Assembly (NCBI GenBank): GCA_015665415.1
Contig: JADFAE010000005.1
Coordinates: forward strand, 62,001-126,000
DNA from: Roseobacter sp.
Lineage (GTDB): Bacteria; Pseudomonadota; Alphaproteobacteria; Rhodobacterales; Rhodobacteraceae
DNA: 64,000 bases
Direction of reading: 5' to 3'
A program made the position numbers and the translations under genes. This document shows, piece after piece, positions 52,852-62,073 of the stretch; the first letter of the stretch is position 1; each line of letters begins with the position of its first letter. The notes beneath the pieces were generated by a model that saw only the letters and a list, made by a program, of their open reading frames with translations, searched no databases and was not told where the DNA came from.

Positions 52852-54777
52852 TTGGGAAACGCACGTAACATCGCATTCTGGGTTGTTCTGTTCGTATTGA
52901 TCCTGGCGCTGTTCAATTTGTTCAGCGGATCAGGCAGTTCGATGCAGAGCCATGAGCGCACTTTCTCCGACTTTGTCAGTTCCGTTGAGAATGGCCAGGT
53001 CAGCACCGTGGTTCTGGATGGAGAGCAGGTTCGCTTTACCACCACCGACAACCAGAGCTATGTGACCATCAGACCGGGGGATGCGGAGGTCACAGCGCTT
53101 CTGATCGAGAACAACATTCCGGTGCGGGCTGAAAAGCAGCAGCAATCCGGTTTCCAATCCTTTCTGATCACCCTGTTGCCCTTTGTGCTGCTGATTGGTG
53201 TCTGGATCTATTTCATGAACCGGATGCAGGGCGGCGGCAAAGGCGGTGCCATGGGCTTTGGCAAATCCAAGGCCAAGATGCTGACCGAAAAGCACGGGCG
53301 TGTCACCTTTGATGATGTGGCCGGTATCGATGAAGCCAAGGAAGAGCTGGAAGAGATCGTCGAATTCCTGCGCAACCCGCAGAAATTCTCGCGTCTGGGC
53401 GGCAAGATTCCCAAAGGCGCGCTGCTGGTGGGCCCTCCGGGTACCGGTAAAACCCTGTTGGCGCGTGCCATTGCGGGGGAGGCGGGCGTACCCTTCTTTA
53501 CCATCTCGGGGTCCGATTTTGTCGAGATGTTTGTCGGCGTTGGTGCATCGCGTGTGCGTGACATGTTCGAACAGGCCAAGAAAAATGCGCCCTGTATCGT
53601 CTTTATCGATGAGATTGATGCTGTTGGTCGCCATCGCGGCGCCGGCTATGGCGGCGGCAATGATGAACGCGAGCAGACCCTGAACCAGTTGCTGGTTGAG
53701 ATGGATGGGTTTGAAGCCAATGAGGGCGTGATCATTCTGGCGGCAACCAACCGCAAGGATGTGCTGGATCCGGCGCTGCTTCGTCCGGGCCGCTTTGACC
53801 GCAACGTCACCGTCGGCAATCCTGACATCAAGGGCCGTGAGAAAATTCTGGGCGTGCATGCGCGCAAGACCCCGCTGGGCCCGGACGTGGATCTGCGTAT
53901 TATCGCGCGCGGAACCCCGGGCTTTTCGGGTGCGGATCTGGCCAATCTGGTCAATGAGGCGGCGCTGATGGCCGCCCGCGTTGGTCGTCGCTTTGTCACC
54001 ATGGAGGATTTTGAATCCGCCAAGGACAAGGTGATGATGGGGGCCGAGCGCCGCTCGATGGTGCTGACCCAGGACCAAAAGGAAAAGACCGCCTATCACG
54101 AAGCCGGTCACGCCGTGGTTGGCCTGGCGCTGCCGCTGTGCGATCCGGTCTATAAGGCAACCATCATTCCGCGCGGTGGTGCGCTGGGTATGGTGGTGAG
54201 CTTGCCGGAAATGGACCGCCTGAACTATCACCGTGATGAATGTCAGGAAAAACTGGCGATGACCATGGCGGGCAAGGCGGCGGAAGTCATCAAATACGGT
54301 GAGGACCATGTTTCCAACGGTCCTGCCGGGGATATTCAGCAGGCCAGCCAGCTGGCGCGCGCCATGGTGTTGCGCTGGGGCATGTCGGATAAGGTCGGCA
54401 ATATCGACTACGCCGAAGCGCATGAAGGCTATTCCGGTAATACGGCGGGGTTCTCCGTCTCCGCAAATACCAAGGAGATGATCGAGGACGAGGTAAAGCG
54501 CTTTATCCAGGAGGGCTATGATCAGGCCCTGCAGATCCTCAAGGACAAGAATGAGGAATGGGAGCGCCTGGCCCAGGGCTTGCTGGAGTATGAAACACTG
54601 ACCGGTGATGAAATCAAACGTGTCATGGCGGGCAATCCTCCCAGTGAAGGGGGGGGGGATTCTGGCGATCTGGACGATGGTACCGCTTCGGTCACGGCGA
54701 TTCCAAAGGCCAAGCCAAAGAAAACCTCCAGTGATGGGGTTGGAGAAGGCGATATGGAGCCTGAACCCAGCACCTGA
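52852..54777 (+). CDS. ftsH: ATP-dependent zinc metalloprotease FtsH
   Basis: 641 residues from TTG 52852 (family-like N-terminus [19 protein letters not shown] 7 bases upstream); ATG 52801 would add 17 residues without a ribosome site. Two membrane helices ([18 protein letters not shown] and [18 protein letters not shown]) flank the periplasmic part. The AAA+ module has GPPGTGKT and [13 protein letters not shown], and the zinc site is HEAGHAVVG. It degrades membrane and regulatory proteins. The C-terminal tail is Gly/Asp/Pro-rich. Confidence 0.95.
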   Translation: MGNARNIAFWVVLFVLILALFNLFSGSGSSMQSHERTFSDFVSSVENGQVSTVVLDGEQVRFTTTDNQSYVTIRPGDAEVTALLIENNIPVRAEKQQQSGFQSFLITLLPFVLLIGVWIYFMNRMQGGGKGGAMGFGKSKAKMLTEKHGRVTFDDVAGIDEAKEELEEIVEFLRNPQKFSRLGGKIPKGALLVGPPGTGKTLLARAIAGEAGVPFFTISGSDFVEMFVGVGASRVRDMFEQAKKNAPCIVFIDEIDAVGRHRGAGYGGGNDEREQTLNQLLVEMDGFEANEGVIILAATNRKDVLDPALLRPGRFDRNVTVGNPDIKGREKILGVHARKTPLGPDVDLRIIARGTPGFSGADLANLVNEAALMAARVGRRFVTMEDFESAKDKVMMGAERRSMVLTQDQKEKTAYHEAGHAVVGLALPLCDPVYKATIIPRGGALGMVVSLPEMDRLNYHRDECQEKLAMTMAGKAAEVIKYGEDHVSNGPAGDIQQASQLARAMVLRWGMSDKVGNIDYAEAHEGYSGNTAGFSVSANTKEMIEDEVKRFIQEGYDQALQILKDKNEEWERLAQGLLEYETLTGDEIKRVMAGNPPSEGGGDSGDLDDGTASVTAIPKAKPKKTSSDGVGEGDMEPEPST

Positions 54778-54806
54778 TTTGCAGCTCCGTAGTTGAGTTC
54801 GCAATC

Positions 54807-54842
54807 AAGCCCAACTGTCGGATTCGGCAGTTGGGCTTTTTG
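54807..54842 (+). terminator. Rho-independent terminator of ftsH
   Basis: AGCCCAACTG pairs with CAGTTGGGCT around a short CCG-rich inner stem and GATT loop, followed by T5. Confidence 0.93.
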
Positions 54843-54863
54843 CTGTGCGGTTAGTTTGGGGGT

Positions 54864-54959
54864 GGCGCCGGGGGCGCAGGCAGCGCGCTGCCTGCGCCCC
54901 CGGCGCCCGGGTCGGATCGCTTCTGCGATCCGACCCGATCAGGGGTTTCCCCCTGATCG
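54864..54959. repeat. Three back-to-back perfect hairpins (REP-like cluster)
   Basis: 54864-54907 is a 44-base perfect palindrome (arms of 22 bases, centre CAGCGCGCTG). 54908-54937 has 13-base arms CGGGTCGGATCGC / GCGATCCGACCCG around TTCT. 54937-54958 has 9-base arms GATCAGGGG / CCCCTGATC around TTTC. They sit just after the ftsH terminator and before a MOSC gene, so termination alone does not explain them. Confidence 0.75.
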
Positions 54960-55023
54960 TTTCGCGATATGGTCTGGCGGGACATGAGTATTGAATGCAG
55001 GATTGATTTCGAGGGGGCAAAAG

Positions 55024-55599
55024 ATGCCGGTATTGTTGGAAACAGAGTTTCAGGGAGAGATTGTCTGGCTGGGGGCAACACCGATTGATGCCGGGCTGTC
55101 TTCGACCGCACAAGAGAGTTTGAATTTTGGGTTCCATGGCCTGACGGGCGAGCGCCATTCCGGAGAGACTCGCGCCTCCTGTATGCGAGTGAAAAACCTG
55201 CACGCTGAAGGCACCGAGATTCGCAACACCCGGCAATTGACCATCCTATCGCAGGAGGAATTGCAACGGATCGCCGCCGAGATGGGAACAGAGCGGTTGG
55301 ATCCTTCGTATTTGGGTGCCAATGTCGTGCTCCGCGGCATTCCGGATTTCACCTTTGTGCCCCCGGCATCGCGTCTGCAGGGGCCGGACGGCCTTACGGT
55401 GACGGTCGATATCGAAAATCGCCCCTGCATATTTCCTGGCAAAGAGATCGAGAAAGATCACGCAGGTTTGGGCCCCAAATTCAAACCCGCAGCCAAGAAC
55501 CGGCGTGGTGTCACCGCCTGGGTCGAGCGCCCGGGACGCCTGAGAATCGGTGACCAGCTGCGGCTCTTGATCCCGGACCAGCGTGCCTGGGCCCCCTAA
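55024..55599 (+). CDS. MOSC domain protein
   Basis: 191 residues from ATG 55024, preceded by GAGGGGG. MOSC-type features are LNFGFHGLTGERHSGETRASC, EEIQ-like helix ILSQEELQRIAAEM, LGANVVLRGIPDFTFVPPAS and VTAWVERPGRLRIGDQLRLL. MOSC domains bind sulfur carriers and the molybdenum cofactor; here the domain is stand-alone. Substrate unknown. It reads towards fhs with its own spacer of 186 bases. Confidence 0.85.
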   Translation: MPVLLETEFQGEIVWLGATPIDAGLSSTAQESLNFGFHGLTGERHSGETRASCMRVKNLHAEGTEIRNTRQLTILSQEELQRIAAEMGTERLDPSYLGANVVLRGIPDFTFVPPASRLQGPDGLTVTVDIENRPCIFPGKEIEKDHAGLGPKFKPAAKNRRGVTAWVERPGRLRIGDQLRLLIPDQRAWAP

Positions 55600-55785
55600 A
55601 TTCGTGCTGCAAAGCAGCATAGGTTTCGTTTTGTAGACATTCGTATCCCAATCTTTTGGGCAACGCCGTTTCATGACCGGATAATGTCGGAAATCACGCG
55701 CGCATATTGACGCATACTGGCTAATTCTGTGTCGGAACCGGCGTTTTGGCGCCGGTAGTGTTTTCATTCATTCAGGAACCAGGCC

Positions 55786-57462
55786 ATGAGCTACAAGAGT
55801 GATATCGAGATCGCCCGTGAGGCGAACAAGCTCCCGATTCAGGAAATCGGTGCAAAGATCGGCATGTCAAACGACGACCTGCTGCCCTATGGCCACGACA
55901 AAGCCAAGGTCAGCCAGGAGTTCATCAACTCCGTGCAGGGCAAAGACGACGGCAAGCTGATCCTTGTGACCGCGATCAACCCCACACCTGCGGGTGAGGG
56001 TAAGACCACCACCACCGTTGGTCTGGGCGATGGCCTGAACCGCATCGGCAAAAATGCGATGGTCTGTATCCGCGAAGCGAGCTTGGGGCCGAACTTTGGC
56101 ATGAAGGGTGGCGCTGCAGGCGGCGGTTACGCCCAGGTTGTTCCGATGGAGGAGATGAACCTCCACTTCACCGGTGACTTCCACGCCATTACCTCTGCGC
56201 ATTCGCTGCTGTCGGCTATGATCGATAACCACATCTACTGGGGCAATGAGTGCGAAATCGACGTGCGTCGTGTTGCATGGCGTCGTGTGGTCGATATGAA
56301 CGACCGCGCCCTGCGTCAGATCACCGCTTCCCTGGGCGGCGTTTCCAATGGTTTCCCCCGCGAGACCGGCTTTGACATCACTGTGGCCTCCGAAGTCATG
56401 GCGATCCTCTGCCTGGCCACCGACCTGGCCGATCTGGAAAAGCGTCTCGGCGACATCATCGTGGCCTACCGCCGCGACAAGACCGCCGTTTACTGCCGCG
56501 ACATCAAGGCCTCTGGCGCCATGACCGTGTTGCTGAAAGACGCAATGCAGCCCAACCTGGTGCAGACTCTGGAAAACAACCCGGCCTTTGTGCATGGCGG
56601 TCCTTTCGCCAACATCGCACACGGCTGTAACTCGGTCATCGCCACCAAAACCGCACTGAAAGTGGCCGATTATGTCGTCACCGAAGCGGGCTTTGGTGCC
56701 GATCTGGGTGCCGAGAAATTCATGAACATCAAGTGCCGCAAGGCCGGTATCGCGCCTTCGGCCGTGGTTCTGGTTGCCACCGTGCGTGCGATGAAAATGA
56801 ACGGCGGCGTTGCCAAGGCGGATCTGGGCGGTGAAAACGTCGAAGCGGTCAACAACGGTTGCGCCAACTTGGGCCGTCACATCGAGAACATCAAATCCTT
56901 TGGTGTGCCCGTAGTTGTCGCCATCAACCACTTTGTCACCGACACCGATGCCGAAGTCGAGGCGGTCAAGGCCTATGCCGCCACCCACGGCGTTGAGGCA
57001 GTTCTGTCGCGTCACTGGGAGCTGGGCTCTGAAGGCTCTGCGCCGCTGGCCGAAAAGATTGTCGAAGTGGTCGACGCGGGTCAGGCCAACTTTGCCCCGA
57101 TCTATCCCGATGACATGTCGCTGTTCGACAAGATCGACACCATCGCCAAGCGCATTTACCGCGCCGACGAAGTGCTGGCTGACAACAAGATCCGCAACCA
57201 GCTGAAAGAATGGGAAGCCGCAGGCTACGGCAATCTGCCGGTCTGCATGGCAAAGACCCAGTACTCTTTCTCCACGGACCCGACCCTGCGTGGCGCCCCC
57301 ACCGGTCACTCGGTTCCGGTGCGTGAGGTTCGCCTCTCGGCGGGTGCGGGTTTCATCGTTGCAGTCTGTGGTGAGATCATGACCATGCCAGGTCTGCCGC
57401 GCAAACCTGCGGCAGAGAATATCTGCCTAAATGACGACGGCCAGATCGAAGGCTTGTTCTAA
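55786..57462 (+). CDS. fhs: Formate--tetrahydrofolate ligase
   Basis: 558 residues. The P-loop is [16 protein letters not shown], followed by [20 protein letters not shown] and [20 protein letters not shown]. It makes 10-formyl-THF from formate, ATP and THF. With FolD downstream it links formate to the one-carbon pool, as expected in Roseobacter-group bacteria that oxidise methylated compounds. Confidence 0.97.
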   Translation: MSYKSDIEIAREANKLPIQEIGAKIGMSNDDLLPYGHDKAKVSQEFINSVQGKDDGKLILVTAINPTPAGEGKTTTTVGLGDGLNRIGKNAMVCIREASLGPNFGMKGGAAGGGYAQVVPMEEMNLHFTGDFHAITSAHSLLSAMIDNHIYWGNECEIDVRRVAWRRVVDMNDRALRQITASLGGVSNGFPRETGFDITVASEVMAILCLATDLADLEKRLGDIIVAYRRDKTAVYCRDIKASGAMTVLLKDAMQPNLVQTLENNPAFVHGGPFANIAHGCNSVIATKTALKVADYVVTEAGFGADLGAEKFMNIKCRKAGIAPSAVVLVATVRAMKMNGGVAKADLGGENVEAVNNGCANLGRHIENIKSFGVPVVVAINHFVTDTDAEVEAVKAYAATHGVEAVLSRHWELGSEGSAPLAEKIVEVVDAGQANFAPIYPDDMSLFDKIDTIAKRIYRADEVLADNKIRNQLKEWEAAGYGNLPVCMAKTQYSFSTDPTLRGAPTGHSVPVREVRLSAGAGFIVAVCGEIMTMPGLPRKPAAENICLNDDGQIEGLF

Positions 57463-57481
57463 GACGCAAAATGCGCTTTCT

Positions 57482-57508
57482 GCGGCCCGAGACATTCTCT
57501 CGGGCCGC
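57482..57508 (+). terminator. Hairpin after fhs
   Basis: A perfect 11-bp inverted repeat, GCGGCCCGAGA / TCTCGGGCCGC, with a 5-base loop is followed by AAGAGTTTTT. It ends 14 bases before the chorismate mutase ATG, so it may be a partial terminator or RNA stabiliser between fhs and the next gene. Confidence 0.7.
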
Positions 57509-57522
57509 AAGAGTTTTTAGTG

Positions 57523-57828
57523 ATGACCAATCTGATCCCACCACAAGATTGCAGTGACATGACAGCACTTCGTCAACAGATCGACGATCTGGACGAAGAA
57601 CTGGTCGAGCTGCTAGCGATACGGGCGGGCTATATCGACCGGGCGGTTGAGCTCAAAAGCCACAATGGCTGGCCGGCGCGGATCCCAGCCCGCGTGGAAG
57701 AGGTTGTCACAAATGCCCGCGCCAAGGCGGGTCGGGCCGGTCTGGATCCGGATCTGATCGAGACCCTGTGGCGCCAGCTGGTGGAATGGTCGATTGCGCG
57801 TGAAGCCCGCGTGATCCACGAGACATAA
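57523..57828 (+). CDS. Chorismate mutase (AroQ type II)
   Basis: 101 residues; GTG 57520 adds one codon. The AroQ helix motifs are [44 protein letters not shown] and [17 protein letters not shown]. It converts chorismate to prephenate (or acts as an isochorismate-pyruvate lyase-like protein). It is placed between fhs and folD. Confidence 0.88.
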   Translation: MTNLIPPQDCSDMTALRQQIDDLDEELVELLAIRAGYIDRAVELKSHNGWPARIPARVEEVVTNARAKAGRAGLDPDLIETLWRQLVEWSIAREARVIHET

Positions 57829-57866
57829 AGCGGGCCGGTCTGGTCTGCGGCAAAAGGAAGAATGCA

Positions 57867-58769
57867 ATGGCAGCAAACATCATTGACGGCAAAGCCTTCG
57901 CCGCCACAGTACGCGAAAAAGTGGCGGGCCATGTGGCGCGTCTGAAAGAAGAGCACGGCATTACCCCGGGCCTGGCCGTGGTGCTGGTGGGGGAAGATCC
58001 GGCCTCTCAGGTCTATGTGCGCTCCAAAGGCAAGCAGACGGTTGAAACCGGCATGAACTCCTACGAGCACAAGATGGACGCCGAGACCTCCGAGGCGGAT
58101 CTGCTTGCCGTGGTGGAAAAGCTGAACAACGACCCTGCGGTACATGGGATCCTGGTGCAGCTGCCGCTGCCGGGCCACCTGAACGAGGATCTGATCATCA
58201 ATTCGATCGCGCCGGAAAAAGACGTGGATGGCTTTCACATCTCCAACGTTGGTCTGTTGGGCACTGGTCAAAAGTCGATGGTGCCCTGCACCCCGCTGGG
58301 CTGCCTGATGATGCTGCGCGACTACCACGGCTCCCTGTCCGGCATGGACGCCGTGGTCATTGGCCGCTCCAACATCGTGGGCAAGCCGATGGCGCAACTG
58401 CTGCTGGGTGACAGCTGCACCGTGACCATCGCCCATAGCCGTACCAAGGATCTGCCCGATGTGGTGCGCCGTGCCGATATCGTGGTGGCGGCAGTGGGGC
58501 GTCCTGAAATGGTGCCTGGTGACTGGATCAAGGAAGGTGCTACCGTCATCGACGTGGGCATCAACCGCATCCCGGCCCCCGAAAAAGGCGAAGGCAAGAT
58601 GAAGCTGGTCGGGGATGTCGACTATGCCAGCTGTGCCGAGCGCGCCGGTGCGATCACTCCTGTTCCTGGTGGCGTTGGGCCGATGACCATTGCTTGCCTT
58701 CTGGCAAACACGGTCACCGCCTGTTGCCGCGCCAATGGTCTGGCAGAGCCGGAAGGCCTGACCGCCTGA
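57867..58769 (+). CDS. folD: Methylenetetrahydrofolate dehydrogenase/cyclohydrolase FolD
   Basis: 300 residues. Signatures are [20 protein letters not shown] (with the catalytic Lys in a KxK context), the NADP motif [17 protein letters not shown], and [12 protein letters not shown] as [12 protein letters not shown]. It interconverts methylene-, methenyl- and formyl-THF. A terminator follows at 58796. Confidence 0.97.
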   Translation: MAANIIDGKAFAATVREKVAGHVARLKEEHGITPGLAVVLVGEDPASQVYVRSKGKQTVETGMNSYEHKMDAETSEADLLAVVEKLNNDPAVHGILVQLPLPGHLNEDLIINSIAPEKDVDGFHISNVGLLGTGQKSMVPCTPLGCLMMLRDYHGSLSGMDAVVIGRSNIVGKPMAQLLLGDSCTVTIAHSRTKDLPDVVRRADIVVAAVGRPEMVPGDWIKEGATVIDVGINRIPAPEKGEGKMKLVGDVDYASCAERAGAITPVPGGVGPMTIACLLANTVTACCRANGLAEPEGLTA

Positions 58770-58795
58770 TCCGGTTGGTTGTTTGTATCTGTGGA

Positions 58796-58823
58796 AAGGG
58801 GCCCCTTTGGGGCTCCTTTTTTG
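58796..58823 (+). terminator. Rho-independent terminator of folD
   Basis: GGGGCCCC pairs with GGGGCTCC (one G-U) around TTT, followed by T6. Confidence 0.82.
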
Positions 58824-58902
58824 TACCAAGGGGCGGTTTGGCATTTCACTTTCTTTGTCCGCCTATTCAATCCAACGGTTGAACTGCGCGGAGACATTTA
58901 AG

Positions 58903-58950
58903 GAGGGGGCTCTGCCCCCGTCGCTTTTGGCGACTCCCCCGGGATATTTA
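58903..58950 (+). repeat. Hairpin repeat element, copy A
   Basis: GGGGGCTCTGCCCCC hairpin, a second inverted repeat GTCGC-TTTTG-GCGAC, then CCCCCGGGATATTT. A second copy in inverted orientation lies about 50 bases away. Both sit between folD and a minus-strand membrane gene. This is a repeat type seen between genes of Roseobacter-group bacteria. Confidence 0.8.
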
Positions 58951-58986
58951 CCGCCAATTGAAATGCACGCGCTAGCGTTTGGGCTT

Positions 58987-59514
58987 TCATTTGGCCCCAA
59001 ATATCCTGGGGGTGAGCGCCTCGGCGCGAGGGGGCAAAGCCCCCTGTTGTCGTTTCCAGGTCAGGACCCGCAAGGGTCGCCCCAGAAAGCTGCCAGAGGC
59101 CAGGCCCAGAACAGTCGCCAGGATCCCGGCAAAGATCGCTGATCTGGTCACTTCCGGTGCAATTTCGCTCAGTAGGCCATTGGCGAAATTGGCCCAGAAC
59201 AAAACCATCATCACACTCAGGCTCAGCCATTCGCCGCTCACCCGCGCCCGCAAGCCCCGGCGCCAGACCATCCAGCGCGCCTGGAGACGAAAGCCGATGA
59301 ATGCACCGCTGATGTAGGCCAGTGCCCAGAGGCTTTGCTCCAGCAGGGGCAGAGCCTGCAAGGTGGGAAGGTTGGTGAAGGCAATCAGCGGCATCGCCAG
59401 GTAGGCCGGGATGAAAATGTCCTGCGTGCGGGTGGCCCGCAATCCCATGAGGACCAAGAACAGCAACAAGGGCCAGACCCAGACCGGGGCTCCAGAGAAA
59501 ATTCCTATGATCAC
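58987..59514 (-). CDS. Small integral membrane protein (DUF6622-like)
   Basis: 175 residues with four or five hydrophobic helices: WVWPLLLFLVLMGLRATR at the start, later WALAYISGAFIGFRL, LSLSVMMVLFWANFAN and IFAGILATVLGLASGSFLG. The C-terminal 20 or so residues (GALPPRAEALTPRIFGAK) are encoded by the repeat element, so the native end may have been replaced. Family assignment is by resemblance only. A DUF2306 gene lies 15 bases upstream. Confidence 0.7.
   Translation of the reverse strand: MIIGIFSGAPVWVWPLLLFLVLMGLRATRTQDIFIPAYLAMPLIAFTNLPTLQALPLLEQSLWALAYISGAFIGFRLQARWMVWRRGLRARVSGEWLSLSVMMVLFWANFANGLLSEIAPEVTRSAIFAGILATVLGLASGSFLGRPLRVLTWKRQQGALPPRAEALTPRIFGAK
59000..59046 (-). repeat. Hairpin repeat element, copy B (inverted)
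   Basis: On the minus strand it reads GGGGGCTTTGCCCCC, an inner inverted repeat (GCGCCGAGGCGC), then CCCCCAGGATATTT, matching copy A. It overlaps the 3' end of the membrane gene at 58987 and encodes part of its C-terminus. Confidence 0.8.
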
Positions 59515-59529
59515 CGTTTCACTCCTGTG

Positions 59530-59928
59530 TCAAAGCCCTAGGAGGACGGCGTTCATCAACCGACCCGGCAGCAGCGTGAAAACCCCGGCCCCTACCAGGG
59601 CCCCATAGGTGAGCCAGATCATGGCCTGACGGTGGCTGGAAATCTGGCCACGCCGCGCCGCATAGATCGCGAGGCAGAGCGTTCCCAAGGTTACGATGGA
59701 CAGCAGGTGGATGGGGCCAAAGCCGCCAACGAGACGGATGTCCTGGATCCAGAAACTGCTGAGTGCCACAAGAGACATGAGGCCTACCCAGCTCCAGCCG
59801 ATCCAGAGATGCAGGTGGGTGCCGCGGGGCAGGGCAAATTGAGCTATGGTCAGGGGGATCAGCGTGAGCGCGGCAAAGGCGTGTATCTGTATCGCCACCG
59901 GCGCGGTCAAAAGAGGGGTAAGGGTCAT
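59530..59928 (-). CDS. DUF2306-type membrane protein
   Basis: 132 residues with four membrane segments. Histidines occur near the membrane ends (AIQIHAFAALTLIPLTIAQF, RGTHLHLWIGWSW, SSHRQAMIWL). These could bind haem or metal, but that is inference. It is co-transcribed with the downstream membrane gene and diverges from the LytTR regulator. Confidence 0.8.
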   Translation of the reverse strand: MTLTPLLTAPVAIQIHAFAALTLIPLTIAQFALPRGTHLHLWIGWSWVGLMSLVALSSFWIQDIRLVGGFGPIHLLSIVTLGTLCLAIYAARRGQISSHRQAMIWLTYGALVGAGVFTLLPGRLMNAVLLGL

Positions 59929-60043
59929 GGGGGCTCCGCGGTTGAACTTGATGCCTCTGACGTGGCAGGTTCAGGAACCAAAGAGCAAAGAGGCTTGCGC
60001 CAATGGATTGGAAATTTCGTGAGTTACCCGGGGCCTGCAGCGG

Positions 60044-60793
60044 ATGTCATTGACGATACGCGAGCGACAGGGGGCTTTGAGGTTTGTTATTTTGTGGGCC
60101 TTGGTGTCCGTCTTTGCTGCCACCGCCGGACCCTTTGGCACCTTCGAAGGGCTTGGACTTTTGGAACGGCTTGGCTACTGGGGGGGAATCGTCGGGGCGT
60201 CGATTCTGCTGACACATGCGCAGCAGTGGCTGATACGGGGGCGGGCAGAGCACCTGAGGCTGTTGGCGCAATTGCCTTATGCCGGAATCCTGGCGCTGCT
60301 CGCCCACGGTATGAACTTGCTGATCTTTCCCCACTGGGGGGGCTGGCAGGATTTTGGATTTCTGTTGGTGGTCACGCTCTCGGTGGTTTTGCTGATCGAG
60401 ATTACCGTCTTTCTGTTGCGCAACTATGCGCTGCAACCCGCCGCTGAGGCAACGCAGCAAGAGGTTGCAGATACCGTCAACGCCGAGCAGCGCTTTTTGC
60501 GTCGTCTGCCCCTCGACAAGCGCGGGCCCCTGATCCGGCTTGAGGCGCAGGACCATTATTTGCTGGTGGTGACGGAGCGTGGTCAGGAGACCCTGCTGAT
60601 GCGGTTGGGGGACGCCGCAGCCGAACTGGCAGAGACCGGCCTGCGGGTGCATCGCTCGCATTGGGTAGCGCCGACGCAGGTGCGACGTCACGCACGGCAA
60701 AAGGGGCGCGATTTTTTGCAGATGAAGGACGAGAGCCTGGTGCCGGTCAGCCGCAGCTGCAGACCTGCCGCCCAGGCGGCCGGGTTGTTGTGA
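60044..60793 (+). CDS. Membrane-bound LytTR-domain transcriptional regulator
   Basis: 249 residues. Four membrane helices in the first 135 residues (RFVILWALVSVFAATAGPFG, GYWGGIVGASILLTHA, LPYAGILALLAHGMNLLIF, LLVVTLSVVLLIEITVFLL) are followed by a cytosolic LytTR DNA-binding domain (DKRGPLIRLEAQDHYLLVV, RVHRSHWVAPTQVRRH). Such membrane LytTR proteins act as one-component sensors. It diverges from the DUF2306 operon, a probable target. Confidence 0.87.
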   Translation: MSLTIRERQGALRFVILWALVSVFAATAGPFGTFEGLGLLERLGYWGGIVGASILLTHAQQWLIRGRAEHLRLLAQLPYAGILALLAHGMNLLIFPHWGGWQDFGFLLVVTLSVVLLIEITVFLLRNYALQPAAEATQQEVADTVNAEQRFLRRLPLDKRGPLIRLEAQDHYLLVVTERGQETLLMRLGDAAAELAETGLRVHRSHWVAPTQVRRHARQKGRDFLQMKDESLVPVSRSCRPAAQAAGLL

Positions 60794-60820
60794 TCGCGCC
60801 GGTGCGGGCAGGCGCCAGGA

Positions 60821-61228
60821 TCAAAGAGTGACCGGGATCATGGTGCCTTGCAGGACCGCGATCAGCTTTTCGTCTGTCCCGGTCACCGCATGGACCTCAG
60901 CGCTGACCACCATGAGACGACGTCCCGGTTTGATCACCCGGCCTGTGGCGCGCAGTTTGTCGCCGGCACCAGGTGCGAGCAGGTTCACCTTGATCTCGGC
61001 GGTCATCACCTCTTGGTCCTCTGGCAGCATGGTCAGGGCGGAATAGCCCGCGGCACTGTCGCCAATGGCAAAGGTCAGCGCCGCATGGGCAAATCCCTGC
61101 TGCTGGAGGCTGCCGGGCAGGATCGGGGCCTCGATGACCACTTCGCCGGCTTTGATGCGGCTGATCGAAGCGCCAAGAGTTTCCATCATGCTCTGGCGGG
61201 CAAAACTGTCGCGAATGCGTTGTTCCAA
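60821..61228 (-). CDS. PaaI-family thioesterase
   Basis: 135 residues from TTG 61228, preceded by AGGACTT; Met codons at 61198-61195 are alternatives. The hotdog features are FARQSMMETLGASISRIKAG, the active-site GFAHAALTFAIGDSAAGYSA and EVMTAEIKVNLLAPG. It likely hydrolyses aryl- or acyl-CoA thioesters. The long upstream reading to 61609 overlaps pdeM and is rejected. Confidence 0.85.
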   Translation of the reverse strand: MEQRIRDSFARQSMMETLGASISRIKAGEVVIEAPILPGSLQQQGFAHAALTFAIGDSAAGYSALTMLPEDQEVMTAEIKVNLLAPGAGDKLRATGRVIKPGRRLMVVSAEVHAVTGTDEKLIAVLQGTMIPVTL

Positions 61229-61326
61229 ATCAGAAGTCCTTTGTGATCGGTTTTCTGAACCTAGTGCAGTTCGCGCGCCCTGCGCAGGTGACGCAGCGCC
61301 ACATCTTCTATGGGTGCCGCAGCGAT

Positions 61327-62073
61327 CTACCTGCGGCGGCGGGGCATTGGCATCGCCAGCGTGCGGGGGCCTGTCAGGATGGCCAGTGCCTGGGGATGCA
61401 TCAAGGTGGAAAGGGCGGGATCCCTGCTGTGCAGCCCCCCAGTATAGGTGCCAAAGGCGGGTAGGATCAGCCGCTGCTGGTCCAACAGAAAGGCGGGACG
61501 GTTGATCCCGCGCAGGCCTGCCTTTGGATGGTAGTGGCCGGAGATTTCGGCCTGCAGCTGTGCTGTTTCCTGTCTCGATGTCCGCTTCTCTATCCGCGGC
61601 GCGGCGCAAAAATCAGGCGCGGCGATGTGGCGAAAGCAGATCCCGTCACGCGCAAGCTCTGCCAGATATCTGCCGCCAAAGCCATTGGGCTGCGGGTCGT
61701 GATTGCCCTCGATCCAGATCCAGTTGCTACGCTGCACCAACTGGCTGATCCGGTCCTTTTGCTCAACCGGCAGGACCTGTGCGGCGGCGGTGTCGTCAAA
61801 ACTGTCGCCCAGGCAGATCACGGTGTCAGGCTGCAAGGCAGTGATCAACACCTCGAGCCGGGACAGGGTGTCCTCTCCCTCGTAGGGGGGCAGGGGGCTG
61901 CCGCCACGTCGCAGGTGGCGTTCGGATTTGCCCAGATGCAGATCCGAAACACAGAGCAGGGATTGCTGCGCCCACCAGAGTGCGCGCTGCGGCAAGGCGG
62001 TGAGCCGCGCCCCTGCCAGGGTGAAGTCATATCCAAACATCTTTGCTGGGGCCTGCGATGGCGTATGGGTCAT
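61327..62073 (-). CDS. pdeM: Ligase-associated DNA damage response endonuclease PdeM
   Basis: 248 residues. The calcineurin-like phosphoesterase motifs are in order: SDLHLGKSERHLRRGG, CLGDSFDD, IEGNHDPQ and ISGHYHPK. PdeM is encoded with an Lhr-like helicase and, in many genomes, an ATP-dependent ligase and an exonuclease, a DNA repair set. Its ATG overlaps the helicase stop. Confidence 0.93.
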   Translation of the reverse strand: MTHTPSQAPAKMFGYDFTLAGARLTALPQRALWWAQQSLLCVSDLHLGKSERHLRRGGSPLPPYEGEDTLSRLEVLITALQPDTVICLGDSFDDTAAAQVLPVEQKDRISQLVQRSNWIWIEGNHDPQPNGFGGRYLAELARDGICFRHIAAPDFCAAPRIEKRTSRQETAQLQAEISGHYHPKAGLRGINRPAFLLDQQRLILPAFGTYTGGLHSRDPALSTLMHPQALAILTGPRTLAMPMPRRRR

